From the NCBI RefSeq assembly GCF_001881565.1, contig NZ_MPDJ01000001.1, forward strand, positions 1,627,234-1,691,233: a stretch of DNA of 64,000 nt, in the 5' to 3' direction. Both the position numbers and the translations under genes were made by a program. Positions 18,338 to 26,634 of this stretch are shown piece after piece. The notes under the pieces are model-generated. The model saw nothing but the letters and a program-made list of their open reading frames with translations. It ran no database searches and was not told where the DNA came from. The first letter of the stretch is position 1, and each line of letters begins with the position of its first letter. Origin of the DNA: Eisenbergiella tayi (GTDB lineage: Bacteria; Bacillota; Clostridia; Lachnospirales; Lachnospiraceae).

Positions 18338-20793
18338 TCTATGCGGAAAAGCATTTATCTTTGTTGTCCCGAATGGGGCGCGATGGGCTGCAGCTGCGTT
18401 TCACTGGAGAATTTCCAGAAGAAATACTGGATCAGACCTGTAAAAAAATCGAAGATATGGGTCTGCAAGAGCAGATTCGCAAGGAAGAAGCCACGCAAAT
18501 CCAGAGGGAATTGATTCAAGTTCCAGAATTTGCGGAATTATATCAGGCTCTGTGCGCACATGGAATAGCGGTATCTGTTATTCAGACGATGCTCCATGCG
18601 GCAAGCAGCTATCAGGAGCACTTGTCCCAATATCCGAAGGAGCAGGTGCTGGAGGCGGCGGTGCTGGATCTCAAGCCTTCCCTGAAATTTGAGTACATGA
18701 AACACTACCAGCCGCTGGTGCGGTATGAAGAAGAGGAGCAGGCCGTCGCAGACAACCTGGATACCTTCCCTGTTCTGGAGTGGCAGGAAATCTCTCCGCT
18801 GACGGAACATCAGCGTTCAATGATGCGTCTGCCGTTTCTTGGCACTTATCTATTCAACTGGCACGACCATGAGCGGAAGGCTGTAGAGCTGTTGGAGCAG
18901 AATCTGCCCCTCCAGAAAATCCTGATGATGAACTATGTGTGGGGAGTGGAGTTGTTTCTGGATGCGGACAGTCTGAAAAATCTCAAATGGCTACAAATGC
19001 CGGATGTAGAAAAATTCCGCCGGCTGATGGAAGCCTTCGAGTATGATGCGGAAGATTTATCGGAATTCTGGACGCTCTGGCTGGAAAACCGGGCCGGACA
19101 ATATGATGTCGAATGGTGGCTGAGTCAGCTGTTGCCCATCAGCAAAGAGCGGCGGCAGAAAATCCTGCAAAGCAGGCTGAGTTATCTCAATGCCCTTTAC
19201 GCTGGCTGCCTTCACATCAATTTTGAACAAGTAGAGTATTTTCAAGTCCAGCTCCTTATCTATGCGGTGGAGCACAAGAAAAAGCATTTTTTGAATCTGG
19301 TGAATCAGAACAGCGAACTATTTTTCTCGCTGGGGCGGTATTCGCTTTTATTTGTGAGTGGCTTCTGCGAACGCTGTAATCTCAATTCACTGACGGTTAA
19401 GAACTTAAAGGACAGTGATTCTATTGAACGGACAACCAGCTACTTTGAACTTTTGGAAGAGGGCCAGCAATATACCTTTGAGGAGCTGCGCCTGTTGTGG
19501 CACCAAGAGGAAGTATATGTAAGACTGTACGCCAAACTCTCCCCGCTCTCCGTGGACCAGAGGATGCTCACGATCCGGCAGCTGATAAAGCGGGATCTTG
19601 TCAGCCAGAATATCGGAGACGAGGCGCTGGAACAGGTAACTCAATGCTTGCTGGAAAAGCCGTTTGGAGCTTGGTATGAGAAAGATTTCGGACACATCCG
19701 GGGACTGACGCGGCAGACTGCAATGCTTATGCTGCAGCACTATCCGGAGATTCAGGCATTTATCCCGGAATTTCGGGCAGAGGCGGATGCGGTTTTCGCG
19801 GTCAGCAACGCTTCCAAGATCACAGGCTTTTCAAACTGGAGTCAGGTGTGCGGCTCAATACTGGTTACCGATCAGAATTGGGCCTATCTGAAAGAAAACA
19901 TGGGCTTTTCCGAGGAGTTCGTCCGCGAGTATCAGCCGGGGATTGTGAATTTCCTGCTCCGGGGCGGCAGCTCGATGGTCCGCCCGCTGTATAACGAATT
20001 GCAGTATAGGAACGAAAGTGAAAAAAACTGCGAGGCGCTCCGGCGTATTGTACAGGCAGAGCTGATGGGCCAGTTCTATAAACTGAAATACTTTGCTGGT
20101 GATTTGAAGCAGGAAATCCATTACCCAATTCAAGAGGCGCGGGAAGATGTCTGGAAACAGAATCTCTCTTTGACCAGACTGGGCCTTATGGCGAAAGAGG
20201 TGGATGATTTTTACCACACAATCCGCATGGGCGAGCTTCCGCACTTTACCTGCTTATCCTGCTATCAGGGCAGCCAGAGGGACTGCCTTTTGGCCGCATT
20301 CGATAGCAACAAAAAAATCATTCTGGTTTACAAAGACGAGAGCGTAGTAGCACGGGCGTGTCTCCGGCTGACGAAAGGCTCTTTCCAGCAGCCATCAACG
20401 CTCAATTTTGAATTTGCTGATCTGTCCAAAGAAGATGTTCCCACAGGCAGTCACGCATACAGTGAGAAGCTGGTGCTGTTTCTGGAACACATTTATACCT
20501 CTGGATTGAAGAAAAGTGAAGAGACGGCGGCAAAAGAAATGGTAGTGGCACTGGCAACGCAGAAAGCGGAAGAACTCGACGCAGTTGCGGTGCTGTCAAA
20601 TCAGTATCGCGGATGCTATCCCAGTGGGCGGTATGTCAGCGCCCCAATCTATATCTACATCTCAAAGTCCAAAAATGGGCGCCAGTATCTTGATTCTCTG
20701 GGAGGCGCTGCAGTGACTTTGGCAGAGGAACAGTATAAGCAAGAATCGTTTTTTGTAGAACGGGCCGCACTGGACCGAGCCCATGCGGCATGA
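18334..20793 (+). CDS. Large unknown protein (819 aa), partner 2 of coupled pair
   Basis: Translationally coupled to the preceding gene by a 4-base overlap. Residues 1 to about 600 are helical and solenoid-like, as in its partner. The C-terminal part (about 620-800) changes character, with beta-strands and a pattern like FTCLSCYQGSQRDCLLAAFD followed by NKKIILVYKDESVVARACLRL; a similar shape (CLS...AxDxNKxxxxVYDxxGxVVAR) occurs in other uncharacterised bacterial proteins as I recall. No catalytic residues can be assigned. The shared helical style with the 704-residue neighbour suggests a two-subunit assembly. Confidence 0.75.
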   Translation: MIYAEKHLSLLSRMGRDGLQLRFTGEFPEEILDQTCKKIEDMGLQEQIRKEEATQIQRELIQVPEFAELYQALCAHGIAVSVIQTMLHAASSYQEHLSQYPKEQVLEAAVLDLKPSLKFEYMKHYQPLVRYEEEEQAVADNLDTFPVLEWQEISPLTEHQRSMMRLPFLGTYLFNWHDHERKAVELLEQNLPLQKILMMNYVWGVELFLDADSLKNLKWLQMPDVEKFRRLMEAFEYDAEDLSEFWTLWLENRAGQYDVEWWLSQLLPISKERRQKILQSRLSYLNALYAGCLHINFEQVEYFQVQLLIYAVEHKKKHFLNLVNQNSELFFSLGRYSLLFVSGFCERCNLNSLTVKNLKDSDSIERTTSYFELLEEGQQYTFEELRLLWHQEEVYVRLYAKLSPLSVDQRMLTIRQLIKRDLVSQNIGDEALEQVTQCLLEKPFGAWYEKDFGHIRGLTRQTAMLMLQHYPEIQAFIPEFRAEADAVFAVSNASKITGFSNWSQVCGSILVTDQNWAYLKENMGFSEEFVREYQPGIVNFLLRGGSSMVRPLYNELQYRNESEKNCEALRRIVQAELMGQFYKLKYFAGDLKQEIHYPIQEAREDVWKQNLSLTRLGLMAKEVDDFYHTIRMGELPHFTCLSCYQGSQRDCLLAAFDSNKKIILVYKDESVVARACLRLTKGSFQQPSTLNFEFADLSKEDVPTGSHAYSEKLVLFLEHIYTSGLKKSEETAAKEMVVALATQKAEELDAVAVLSNQYRGCYPSGRYVSAPIYIYISKSKNGRQYLDSLGGAAVTLAEEQYKQESFFVERAALDRAHAA

Positions 20794-20807
20794 CAGGAGG
20801 TTTCTTT

Positions 20808-21440
20808 ATGATGTTTGACAGTATTTTGGTAAAAGTATCCTGCAGTGAAGAACTGCTGTATCTCCACACCATATCCCGGAGGCATAAATCCCCGTACCGC
20901 TTTGCAATCCTGCGTGATACGCTGGAGCAGTTGGAGCGGGAGCCGGGGCGTCAGATTATCGTGGCTGACTGCGGCTGCTATGCCGCCCTTCGGCTCACAC
21001 GGGCACTGGACGGCGAGATGCTGGTGATCCGCTTTTCCTGGCTGCAAAGCGCCGGTGCGGACAGCCTGCGCGGCTATGAGGAGTGGGTGCGGCTGCCCTA
21101 CCGCCGCTTCCACGAGTGTGTGGAGGCCGGGACGGATATGGCCGGATGGAACTGGAGCCAGCTCTCCGTGCCGGAGAAGGTGACCCGCCGCTTTGAATTT
21201 CACAGCAGGCAGAATCTCCATCAAATCGCCCAGCGACCGCTCCTGCGGCACAAGCTGGGGAAAACTCTGGAACACCATTTCCAGTGGCGGGATGCGGAGA
21301 AGATCCTCATTTATGATGACGGTGCGCCGTACAGCTTCTTCTTTGAAGAGGTCACGCCCCGGGGCACGGGAATCTGCGGCGGCATCATCCTGCATGGTGC
21401 GGATAACCTGCAGAAAGCCCAGTACAGCGTCCACACCTAA
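20808..21440 (+). CDS. Unknown protein (210 aa)
   Basis: The ATG at 20808 follows CAGGAGGTTTCTTT. The protein appears to be one alpha/beta domain. Noticeable segments are IVADCGCYAALRLTRAL, YRRFHECVEAGTDMAG and FFFEEVTPRGTGICGG. I do not recognise the family. It follows the two large genes closely and likely belongs to the same transcript. Confidence 0.6.
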   Translation: MMFDSILVKVSCSEELLYLHTISRRHKSPYRFAILRDTLEQLEREPGRQIIVADCGCYAALRLTRALDGEMLVIRFSWLQSAGADSLRGYEEWVRLPYRRFHECVEAGTDMAGWNWSQLSVPEKVTRRFEFHSRQNLHQIAQRPLLRHKLGKTLEHHFQWRDAEKILIYDDGAPYSFFFEEVTPRGTGICGGIILHGADNLQKAQYSVHT

Positions 21441-21462
21441 TTATAGCAGGGAGGTACATACC

Positions 21463-21999
21463 ATGACGATCATTAAAATAAATGGCGGCTTCTGGGGATG
21501 GGAGCCAATAGAGACGCTGGAACGGCTTTATCCGCTGTTTGAGCAGTACACATTGGACCCGATCTATGAGTGGTACGGGAATTTTGTAAATCGGAAGCCG
21601 GAGTGGCAGCGGTCAGAAGAGCGTCAGGCTTATCAGGGCTGCACGGTAATTTCGGGGCGGTTTCTGCATTATGGGAACTTTTTCTATATCGTCACCGATG
21701 AGGAAGAACTGATCCAGCGTTTTGAGCGCCTGGTGGCGGACAACAAGGCCACACAGGCATACCAGGACGAGAGGAAAGTCTGCTTCCCGTGCAGCGAGTG
21801 CAACCAGTGGTCGGCTGCCAGCGGGCTCTGCGGACTGACTGGCCGTTATAGACAACCCCAGTGGGAGTGTTTTGCGCGATATGTTCTGCCGAAGGGGAAA
21901 GTCGAAGGTGACGGCGCAAATATGCGCATTGAACTTCCGATCCCGGAAAAGGCAGGAAAGAAAGCGGTGCTTATCGGCCGCGGCCAATGGGAGGTTTAA
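21463..21999 (+). CDS. Unknown protein (178 aa) with C-terminal cysteines
   Basis: The ATG at 21463 is preceded by GGGAGG. Residues 1-105 are mixed alpha/beta and aromatic (GGFWGWEPIETLERLYP). A cysteine cluster follows (VCFPCSECNQWSAASGLC) that might hold a metal, although the CxxC-x2-C spacing is irregular. There is no other match. It lies in the same run of genes as its neighbours. Confidence 0.6.
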   Translation: MTIIKINGGFWGWEPIETLERLYPLFEQYTLDPIYEWYGNFVNRKPEWQRSEERQAYQGCTVISGRFLHYGNFFYIVTDEEELIQRFERLVADNKATQAYQDERKVCFPCSECNQWSAASGLCGLTGRYRQPQWECFARYVLPKGKVEGDGANMRIELPIPEKAGKKAVLIGRGQWEV

Positions 22000-22001
22000 C
22001 A

Positions 22002-22241
22002 ATGGATTGGAGCAAAGTCCACAGGAAACTCGCTGGCCGCTTCAGGCTTCTGGAGCGTCGAAATGAGGATGGAGATTGTGTGATCCACTGTTTCGGCTCT
22101 TTGGGCCAAACGGGAGTGAATAACGATGATGTTCGCTATATATGCGGCTTCTATAGTCTTCCCTATAGAGAGGACTGGCGCAGAGAAGAAGCCCGCGACG
22201 CCGGCGACAGTTTTTATCTCCTGATTAAGACGGATGACTGA
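22002..22241 (+). CDS. Small unknown protein (79 aa)
   Basis: The ATG at 22002 comes two bases after the previous stop and is served by GGAGG inside the end of that gene. The product is polar with alternating short strands (CVIHCFGSLGQ, VRYICGFYSLPYRED). No family is recognised. It is the last gene before the terminator at 22302-22344. Confidence 0.5.
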   Translation: MDWSKVHRKLAGRFRLLERRNEDGDCVIHCFGSLGQTGVNNDDVRYICGFYSLPYREDWRREEARDAGDSFYLLIKTDD

Positions 22242-22301
22242 AAAAGTGCTTTGTCTGCCCTTATCAAAAGCATAGGGCAGAATCTGTGTAAATTCATAAC
22301 A

Positions 22302-22344
22302 GGGCCGGGCAGAGGAATATTCCTCTACCCGGCCCTTCTTTTTG
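22302..22344 (+). terminator. Intrinsic terminator after the 15979-22241 gene block
   Basis: GGGCCGGG (22302-22309) pairs with CCCGGCCC (22328-22335), and AGAGGAAT/ATTCCTCT pairs inside, giving a long GC-rich stem followed by TTCTTTTT. This closes the upstream transcript. The remainder of the gap to 22534 is AT-rich and includes a TTGACA at 22464-22469 that may belong to the promoter of the next gene. Confidence 0.85.
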
Positions 22345-22534
22345 GGGCTGACATGGCCCGTGTTAAATCAATCGGAATCATTTTACAGTATTTTATAATC
22401 TGATAACTGTATGTCCTTTTGAACCCAATTTTCTACTATGCTTCGACTTCATCTTCTTGTGTTTTGACATACAATATGATACTCTTTTACCATAAGCACA
22501 TCTCAATTAAGCACAAAAGAAAGGTGATCTTAAA

Positions 22535-22867
22535 ATGGCAGAAGCCGAGAGCAAGCGTCAGCGCCGTACCCCGCAAGAGAGAGCGAATGAACTGGATGAA
22601 AAAATCACGAAGATAAATCAGTCCATCAATGAGCTGGAGGAGAAAAAGAAAACTGTTGTAGAAGAGTACGATGCGAAGATCACCGCAGCAAAGGAACGCA
22701 TCAAATCTCTGGAGGCAAAAAAGCAGGAGATCCTTGCTCCCAAGGCTCCCCGAAAGCCCCGTAAGACGAAAAAGCAGAAAATTCAAGAGATTGTGAAGCT
22801 GGCAATGAAAAATGGTATGTCGGTAGAGGAAGTCGCCAGCCAGCTCCATGTGGAAGTTGAAAGCTAA
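22535..22867 (+). CDS. Basic coiled-coil protein (110 aa)
   Basis: A single coiled coil spans about residues 15-68 (heptads in ELDEKITKINQSINELEEKK). It is followed by a Lys/Pro-rich basic stretch (APRKPRKTKKQK) resembling an AT-hook and a short C-terminal helix pair (MKNGMSVEEVASQLHVEV) like a half helix-turn-helix. It may be a nucleoid-type or DNA-bridging protein. It is a monocistronic gene bracketed by terminators at 22302-22344 and 22881-22925. The ATG follows AAAGGTGATC. The function is inferred from composition. Confidence 0.65.
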   Translation: MAEAESKRQRRTPQERANELDEKITKINQSINELEEKKKTVVEEYDAKITAAKERIKSLEAKKQEILAPKAPRKPRKTKKQKIQEIVKLAMKNGMSVEEVASQLHVEVES

Positions 22868-22880
22868 ACAGTTTTGATAG

Positions 22881-22925
22881 AAAAGCAGCATCGCCTCGAA
22901 TGTATCAGGACGATGCTGCTTTTTA
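22881..22925 (+). terminator. Intrinsic terminator after coiled-coil gene
   Basis: AAGCAGCATCG and CGATGCTGCT form a perfect stem of at least 10 bp around a 17-base loop, followed by TTTTT. It directly follows the stop at 22867. Confidence 0.85.
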
Positions 22926-23062
22926 TGGTGCAGGCCGACTATTCCACGCCCCTGATTTTTCGATGATACCGTTGTAGATAAAAACTTTCCTGCTTTTTTG
23001 TTGAGAAAGGCGTCATACAGGCGTAAAGGATATGTATAAAGCAAAAAAGGAGGCAATTATCT

Positions 23063-23974
23063 ATGTTAATTGGTGTCGATCATGGCAACAAACAAATCAA
23101 AACCGTTCATGGCGAGCCCTTTGTGTCTGGACTGCAGCAGAGTCTGACCCGGCCGTTCGGCCAGAGCCTGCAATACTGTGGTACTTATTACACACTGTCC
23201 AATGAGCGTATTCCGTTCCACAAGGATAAGACGGAGGATGACCGATTTTTTGTCCTTACACTGATTGCTATTGCAGAAGAGATAACCGCCCGGGGAATTG
23301 GTGAAAAAGAACAGCAGCACATCCAGTTGGCTGTTGGTCTGCCCCCGGCACATTTTGGCTCTCAAGCAGAGAAATTCACCGCCTACTTTCAAGGCCGCGG
23401 GCTTGTTGAGTTTATGTATGGAGACAAACACTACACCATCAGCATTGAGGATGTGGCCTGCTATCCCCAGGCATACGCAGCTGCGGCCACAATGCTGCAC
23501 GCCCTGTTGGATGACCCAAAGGCAGTCGTATTGGATATTGGAGGCTTTACAGCGGATTATCTGTTGTTGAAAAACGGAAAAGCCGACCTCGCTTCCTGCG
23601 ATTCGCTGGAAAACGGCGTTATCCTGTTATACAATAAAATCAGGTCCAGAGGAAATGCAGAGTTGGATTTGCTGTTGGATGAGGGCGATGTGGATGCCAT
23701 CCTCATGGGCAGACGGACACAGTATCCGGCCGAGGCTATACAGCTTGTGGAACGACTGGCGCAGGAGTTTGTCAACGACTTGTTCAGCACTCTACGAGAG
23801 CGGATGTTGGATTTGCGCTATTGCAAAGTGGTGTTTGTGGGCGGCGGCGCTATTCTGTTGCGCCGGCAGATCGAGGATTCCGGCAAGGTGGGAACGCCTC
23901 TGTTCGTCACGAACATCAACGCCAATGCAGCTGGATTTGAATACCTGTACCGGCTTGAAACAGTGGGCAGGTGA
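23063..23974 (+). CDS. ParM/StbA-like actin-type partition ATPase
   Basis: Filament-forming ATPase that segregates low-copy DNA circles. In 303 residues the actin-fold signatures are clear: phosphate-1 loop LIGVDHGNKQIK at the N-terminus, phosphate-2 VVLDIGGFTADYLLL at about residue 155, and the adenosine motif VVFVGGGAILL near residue 253. The ATG follows AAAAAAGGAGG. The next gene, 5 bp downstream, encodes a small DNA-binding-like partner, completing a type II (ParM-ParR) pair. Its presence suggests that the element spends time as an autonomous circle. No centromere repeat (parC) is obvious in the 195 bp upstream. Confidence 0.85.
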   Translation: MLIGVDHGNKQIKTVHGEPFVSGLQQSLTRPFGQSLQYCGTYYTLSNERIPFHKDKTEDDRFFVLTLIAIAEEITARGIGEKEQQHIQLAVGLPPAHFGSQAEKFTAYFQGRGLVEFMYGDKHYTISIEDVACYPQAYAAAATMLHALLDDPKAVVLDIGGFTADYLLLKNGKADLASCDSLENGVILLYNKIRSRGNAELDLLLDEGDVDAILMGRRTQYPAEAIQLVERLAQEFVNDLFSTLRERMLDLRYCKVVFVGGGAILLRRQIEDSGKVGTPLFVTNINANAAGFEYLYRLETVGR

Positions 23975-23979
23975 CAATC

Positions 23980-24393
23980 ATGACGGCCAAAAAAGAAAGG
24001 GGGCGCTTCTCCCTGCGGTTCAATATCGGTGACCCAGTGCAGCGGGCCGCAGTTGAACTGCTGGAACTACAACCGCCCCACAGTAAAGCCCAGTATATTG
24101 CAAATGCGCTTGTGTACTATAACACTCATTTTTCTGACGATCCGCAGCCGTTAAAAGTGCCAGCCATTGACCGTGCGGCCATTGAAGCGATAGTGCGAGA
24201 AATTATGCGTCAGGATGAGCAGGCTTCGGATAAGGCAGTTTCGACCGGGGAATCCTCTCCTCCAAAGAAAAATAAAATAGCCCTGCCGCCGCAGGAACAG
24301 ACGACAGAGCCATCAGAGGGAGCATCCGAAGTTGATGATATGACCCGCAATCTGATCGCCAGCACCATGGCGGCTTTCCGTAGAAATGGCTAA
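23980..24393 (+). CDS. ParR-like partner of the ParM homologue
   Basis: A 137-residue protein with an N-terminal ribbon-helix-helix-like start (RGRFSLRFNIGDPVQRAAVELL) and a flexible, charged C-terminus ending in a helix (DDMTRNLIASTMAAFRRNG) that could contact ParM. This matches the usual layout of StbB/ParR adaptors. The start is taken at ATG 23980, with AGGTGA just upstream; a GTG at 23971 overlapping the parM-like stop is also in frame. The assignment rests mainly on position and size. Confidence 0.7.
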   Translation: MTAKKERGRFSLRFNIGDPVQRAAVELLELQPPHSKAQYIANALVYYNTHFSDDPQPLKVPAIDRAAIEAIVREIMRQDEQASDKAVSTGESSPPKKNKIALPPQEQTTEPSEGASEVDDMTRNLIASTMAAFRRNG

Positions 24394-24441
24394 AAAAGAG
24401 GTATGGGAGCGAAGCTGTGCCGACTCTCATACCTCTTCCTT
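24394..24441. terminator. Bidirectional terminator between convergent genes
   Basis: GAGGTATGGGAG (24398-24409) pairs with CTCTCATACCTC (24424-24435) with one mismatch. It is flanked by an A-run on the left and TTCCTTTT on the right, so it can stop transcription from both the ParR-like gene and the converging repressor. Confidence 0.8.
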
Positions 24442-24762
24442 TTCCTGTATGGCAGCAATAAAGTGATCGATAATCTGTTCCAAGTGGCGGTATTGGCTGG
24501 GTGTCAATGTGGAAATCTTCTGCTGGAGCAACGAAGTGTCTGCTTCAAGAATTTTACCACGCAGTAAATAGTCTGCGCTGATGCCAAGTGCTTCACAGAT
24601 CTTCAGCATGGTTTCCGGGCGCATCGCTTTTTGCCCCATTTCCGCATACGAGATGGTTTGCGATGTGAGATGCGTCAAATTTGCCAAAGTCTCCTGTGTC
24701 ATATTTAATTGTTTTCTTCGCTCCAGAATCCGCTGGCCCATTTCTTTCAAAAGCTCACTCAT
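24427..24762 (-). CDS. XRE-family (Cro/CI-type) repressor
   Basis: A 111-residue protein with an N-terminal helix-turn-helix (MTQETLANLTHLTSQTISYAEMG, residues about 21-43), followed by ALGISADYLLRG, typical of the XRE family, and a C-terminal helix for dimer contacts. The ATG at 24762 is chosen because GGAGG lies 6-8 bases upstream on the minus strand. It is divergent from the SLOG-family gene across an array of four ACTATAG(T/C) sites, which are very likely its operators, so it probably controls itself and that gene like a lysogeny-style switch. Confidence 0.85.
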   Translation of the reverse strand: MSELLKEMGQRILERRKQLNMTQETLANLTHLTSQTISYAEMGQKAMRPETMLKICEALGISADYLLRGKILEADTSLLQQKISTLTPSQYRHLEQIIDHFIAAIQEKEEV

Positions 24763-24776
24763 TCGCAATCCTCCAT

Positions 24777-24847
24777 ACTATAGTTACATTTTATCCACTA
24801 TAGCATGAAAAATTAAGCGACTATAGTTGAGTTTAATCAACCATAGC
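24777..24847. promoter_or_regulatory. Four-site operator array ACTATAGT
   Basis: ACTATAGT (24777-24784), ACTATAGC (24797-24804), ACTATAGT (24820-24827) and ACCATAGC (24840-24847) are spaced 20, 23 and 20 bases start to start, about two helical turns. ACTATAGT is itself a perfect palindrome. The last two sites touch or lie inside the promoter at 24827-24856, so occupancy would block it. The XRE repressor encoded next door is the obvious ligand. Confidence 0.7.
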
Positions 24848-24856
24848 ATATATAAT
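24827..24856 (+). promoter_or_regulatory. Promoter (TTGAGT-N18-TATAAT) for SLOG-family gene
   Basis: A near-consensus -35 TTGAGT at 24827-24832 and a perfect -10 TATAAT at 24851-24856 are separated by 18 bases. Two copies of the ACTATAG-type operator overlap its edges. Confidence 0.65.
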
Positions 24857-24889
24857 GATCGTAAGATGAAAAATTTGGAGGAAAAACAA

Positions 24890-25450
24890 GTGAAAATATG
24901 TTCGTGTGCGGTGATTGGTCAACACCCTACCCGCTTCAAATTCAAATACAATGAATATATGACCTCATGCAAGCGCATAAAAAAGCGGATGCATGATGTA
25001 TTTGTGTCACTTTACCAGAGCGGTGTGCGCTGCTTTTTCGTTGGGGGAGCTCTGGGAGTAGACATGTGGGCAGGCGAAATCCTGTTGGATATGCAGCGCC
25101 AGGTAGAATATCGGGAATTGGATGTTGTGATGGTCTGCCCCTTCCCCGGCCATGATGTCCGATGGGACCCAAAGAGCCAGGCACGGCAGCGAAAACTCCG
25201 AGAGGGCTGTGCCAAGGTGCTGATGGGATCAGAACACCCAGGAGCCGAAGGGTATAAAAAACGCACGGAATATATGATGGGGCAGGCCGACTATGTTGTA
25301 GCTGTTTATGATAATGATCCGAAACATTACAGCGGAGTGGAGACAGCGATAGGGATCGCTGAAAAAAGAAACTTGTCAATAGTGTTGATTCATCCAGACA
25401 CAGGAATTATAAACATAGTAGATCATTACAGAGAGAGGCATACGGATTAG
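24890..25450 (+). CDS. SLOG-domain protein (YspA/DUF1273-like)
   Basis: Rossmann-like SLOG superfamily protein of 186 residues. The fold is shown by CAVIGQHPTRF, the Gly-rich loop FFVGGALGVDMWAGE, VVMVCPFPGHDVRW and the C-terminal SGVETAIGIAEK. SLOG proteins bind nucleotides or nucleotide-derived ligands, and some act in signalling or DNA uptake (DprA). The GTG at 24890 is preferred because TTGGAGGA lies 8 bases before it; the ATG at 24866 has no such site. It is controlled by the operator array shared with the XRE repressor. The actual ligand is unknown. Confidence 0.75.
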   Translation: MKICSCAVIGQHPTRFKFKYNEYMTSCKRIKKRMHDVFVSLYQSGVRCFFVGGALGVDMWAGEILLDMQRQVEYRELDVVMVCPFPGHDVRWDPKSQARQRKLREGCAKVLMGSEHPGAEGYKKRTEYMMGQADYVVAVYDNDPKHYSGVETAIGIAEKRNLSIVLIHPDTGIINIVDHYRERHTD

Positions 25451-25516
25451 GCAAAATATGTTACTGTTTCTCCAAAAAACTAAAAAGGTGTGCGGTTTTG
25501 GTAATACGAAGCCACC

Positions 25517-25545
25517 TTGACTGTCGAGGAAAAATCGGGTATCAT
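25517..25545 (+). promoter_or_regulatory. Promoter (TTGACT-N17-TATCAT) for first AraC gene
   Basis: The -35 TTGACT at 25517-25522 and -10 TATCAT at 25540-25545 are separated by exactly 17 bases. The metalloregulator-type box at 25549-25564 lies immediately downstream, over the expected start of transcription, a standard arrangement for repression. Confidence 0.65.
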
Positions 25546-25548
25546 CTG

Positions 25549-25564
25549 ATTAGCGATAGCTAAC
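25549..25564. promoter_or_regulatory. Candidate DtxR box 1 (ATTAG-N6-CTAAC)
   Basis: ATTAGCGATAGCTAAC is an inverted repeat of TTAG/CTAA with a 6-base centre, the same arrangement found upstream of four other cargo transcripts. It overlaps the start region of the AraC gene promoter, so iron-loaded DtxR could repress the sensor gene itself. Confidence 0.6.
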
Positions 25565-25590
25565 TTGAACGAGTTAGAAAGAGGTGGGTT

Positions 25591-26571
25591 ATGTCACATA
25601 GCAGTCTATATCTTACCAATCTTTATAACGATTTGATAACCAATACCCCTCAGACAATCACTATGGACATTCCTTCAGAAGTCGGGCAAGGCCAAATTTC
25701 TCAAACAAAAATCAAGCACGGCGTTATCCTCTCAGACTGGAAAATGTGCTATCAATCCGATATGAATGTGCAGGGTCCTGTTAGTGGAGAATATATGCAA
25801 ATCATTTTCTGCCTGAATGATGGAATTTCATGGGGGATAATGAATGAGAATCGTTCTATTACTATACAGAAAAATGAGTCTTGTATCTATGCTGGACATG
25901 ATGGCACAGAATATATCTGCTACAAAAAAGACAGTAACTTCTCATTCAAAAGCATTAAAATCCCAATTCCCTACTTTTCACAACTCCTTGCTGATTACTT
26001 TGACGGACAGGAAATTACAGTCTATGAAAAGAAGCTCCTGAATGGTATTGCCAAAGTCTCTGTCACACCAATTATGGAGCAAATACTGTCGGAAACAAGC
26101 AAATTTTCTCAATACCGCGGGGGGCTGGGCTATCTCTATTTGGACGGCAAACTGTTGGAGCTGCTGTCCATCTATCTGGGAGAAGTTTTGGAATTGGACA
26201 TTCTGATGGGCAAAAATATTTCCATGTCCCGGACGGAGCGGACTGCCATCATGGAAGCAAAACGGATCATCGACAGCCAGCTCGCCTTTGCCCCCTCTTG
26301 TGAAGAACTGTCTCAACAGGTACATCTGAGTCTGACCAAGCTGACACGGGGATTTTCTTCCTTCTACGGTATGCCGATCCATCAATATGTTATTGAGCAG
26401 CGGTTGACACAGGCGGCGCAACTGCTGTTGGACGGAGACTGGAATGTGGGGGAGGTCGCTGCGATTGTAGGGTATGGAAAACCGAGCAACTTTGCGGCGG
26501 CCTTCAAGAAAAAATACGGTGTTGCACCCAAACATTACAGGGAGACACGCTTCAACCACACAAAGCAGTGA
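25591..26571 (+). CDS. AraC-family regulator of first transporter module
   Basis: A 326-residue protein with an N-terminal ligand-binding region (about 1-215, unlike the cupin of AraC itself) and a C-terminal pair of helix-turn-helix motifs (CEELSQQVHLSLTKLTRGFS and VGEVAAIVGYGKPSNFAAAF), ending in the AraC signature YGVAPKHYRE. The ATG follows AGAGGTGGG. The base composition of the first half is more AT-rich than the second. It sits upstream of an ECF-ABC-DtxR operon under the same type of metal box, the position of YbtA beside ybtPQ in Yersinia, where an AraC protein senses the imported siderophore. I infer that it activates the operon in response to the imported chelate. Confidence 0.85.
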   Translation: MSHSSLYLTNLYNDLITNTPQTITMDIPSEVGQGQISQTKIKHGVILSDWKMCYQSDMNVQGPVSGEYMQIIFCLNDGISWGIMNENRSITIQKNESCIYAGHDGTEYICYKKDSNFSFKSIKIPIPYFSQLLADYFDGQEITVYEKKLLNGIAKVSVTPIMEQILSETSKFSQYRGGLGYLYLDGKLLELLSIYLGEVLELDILMGKNISMSRTERTAIMEAKRIIDSQLAFAPSCEELSQQVHLSLTKLTRGFSSFYGMPIHQYVIEQRLTQAAQLLLDGDWNVGEVAAIVGYGKPSNFAAAFKKKYGVAPKHYRETRFNHTKQ

Positions 26572-26634
26572 CCTTTAACTGCTTTTGGGTGAAAATGGGC
26601 AGGTTTTGGGTCGAATTAGAAAGGCATAACTGAT

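Noticed and set aside
24777..24847. The four ACTATAG repeats as a CRISPR array or partition centromere
   Set aside because: The repeats are 8 bp with 12-15-bp spacing, lie between divergent genes and overlap a promoter; operator sites explain them better.
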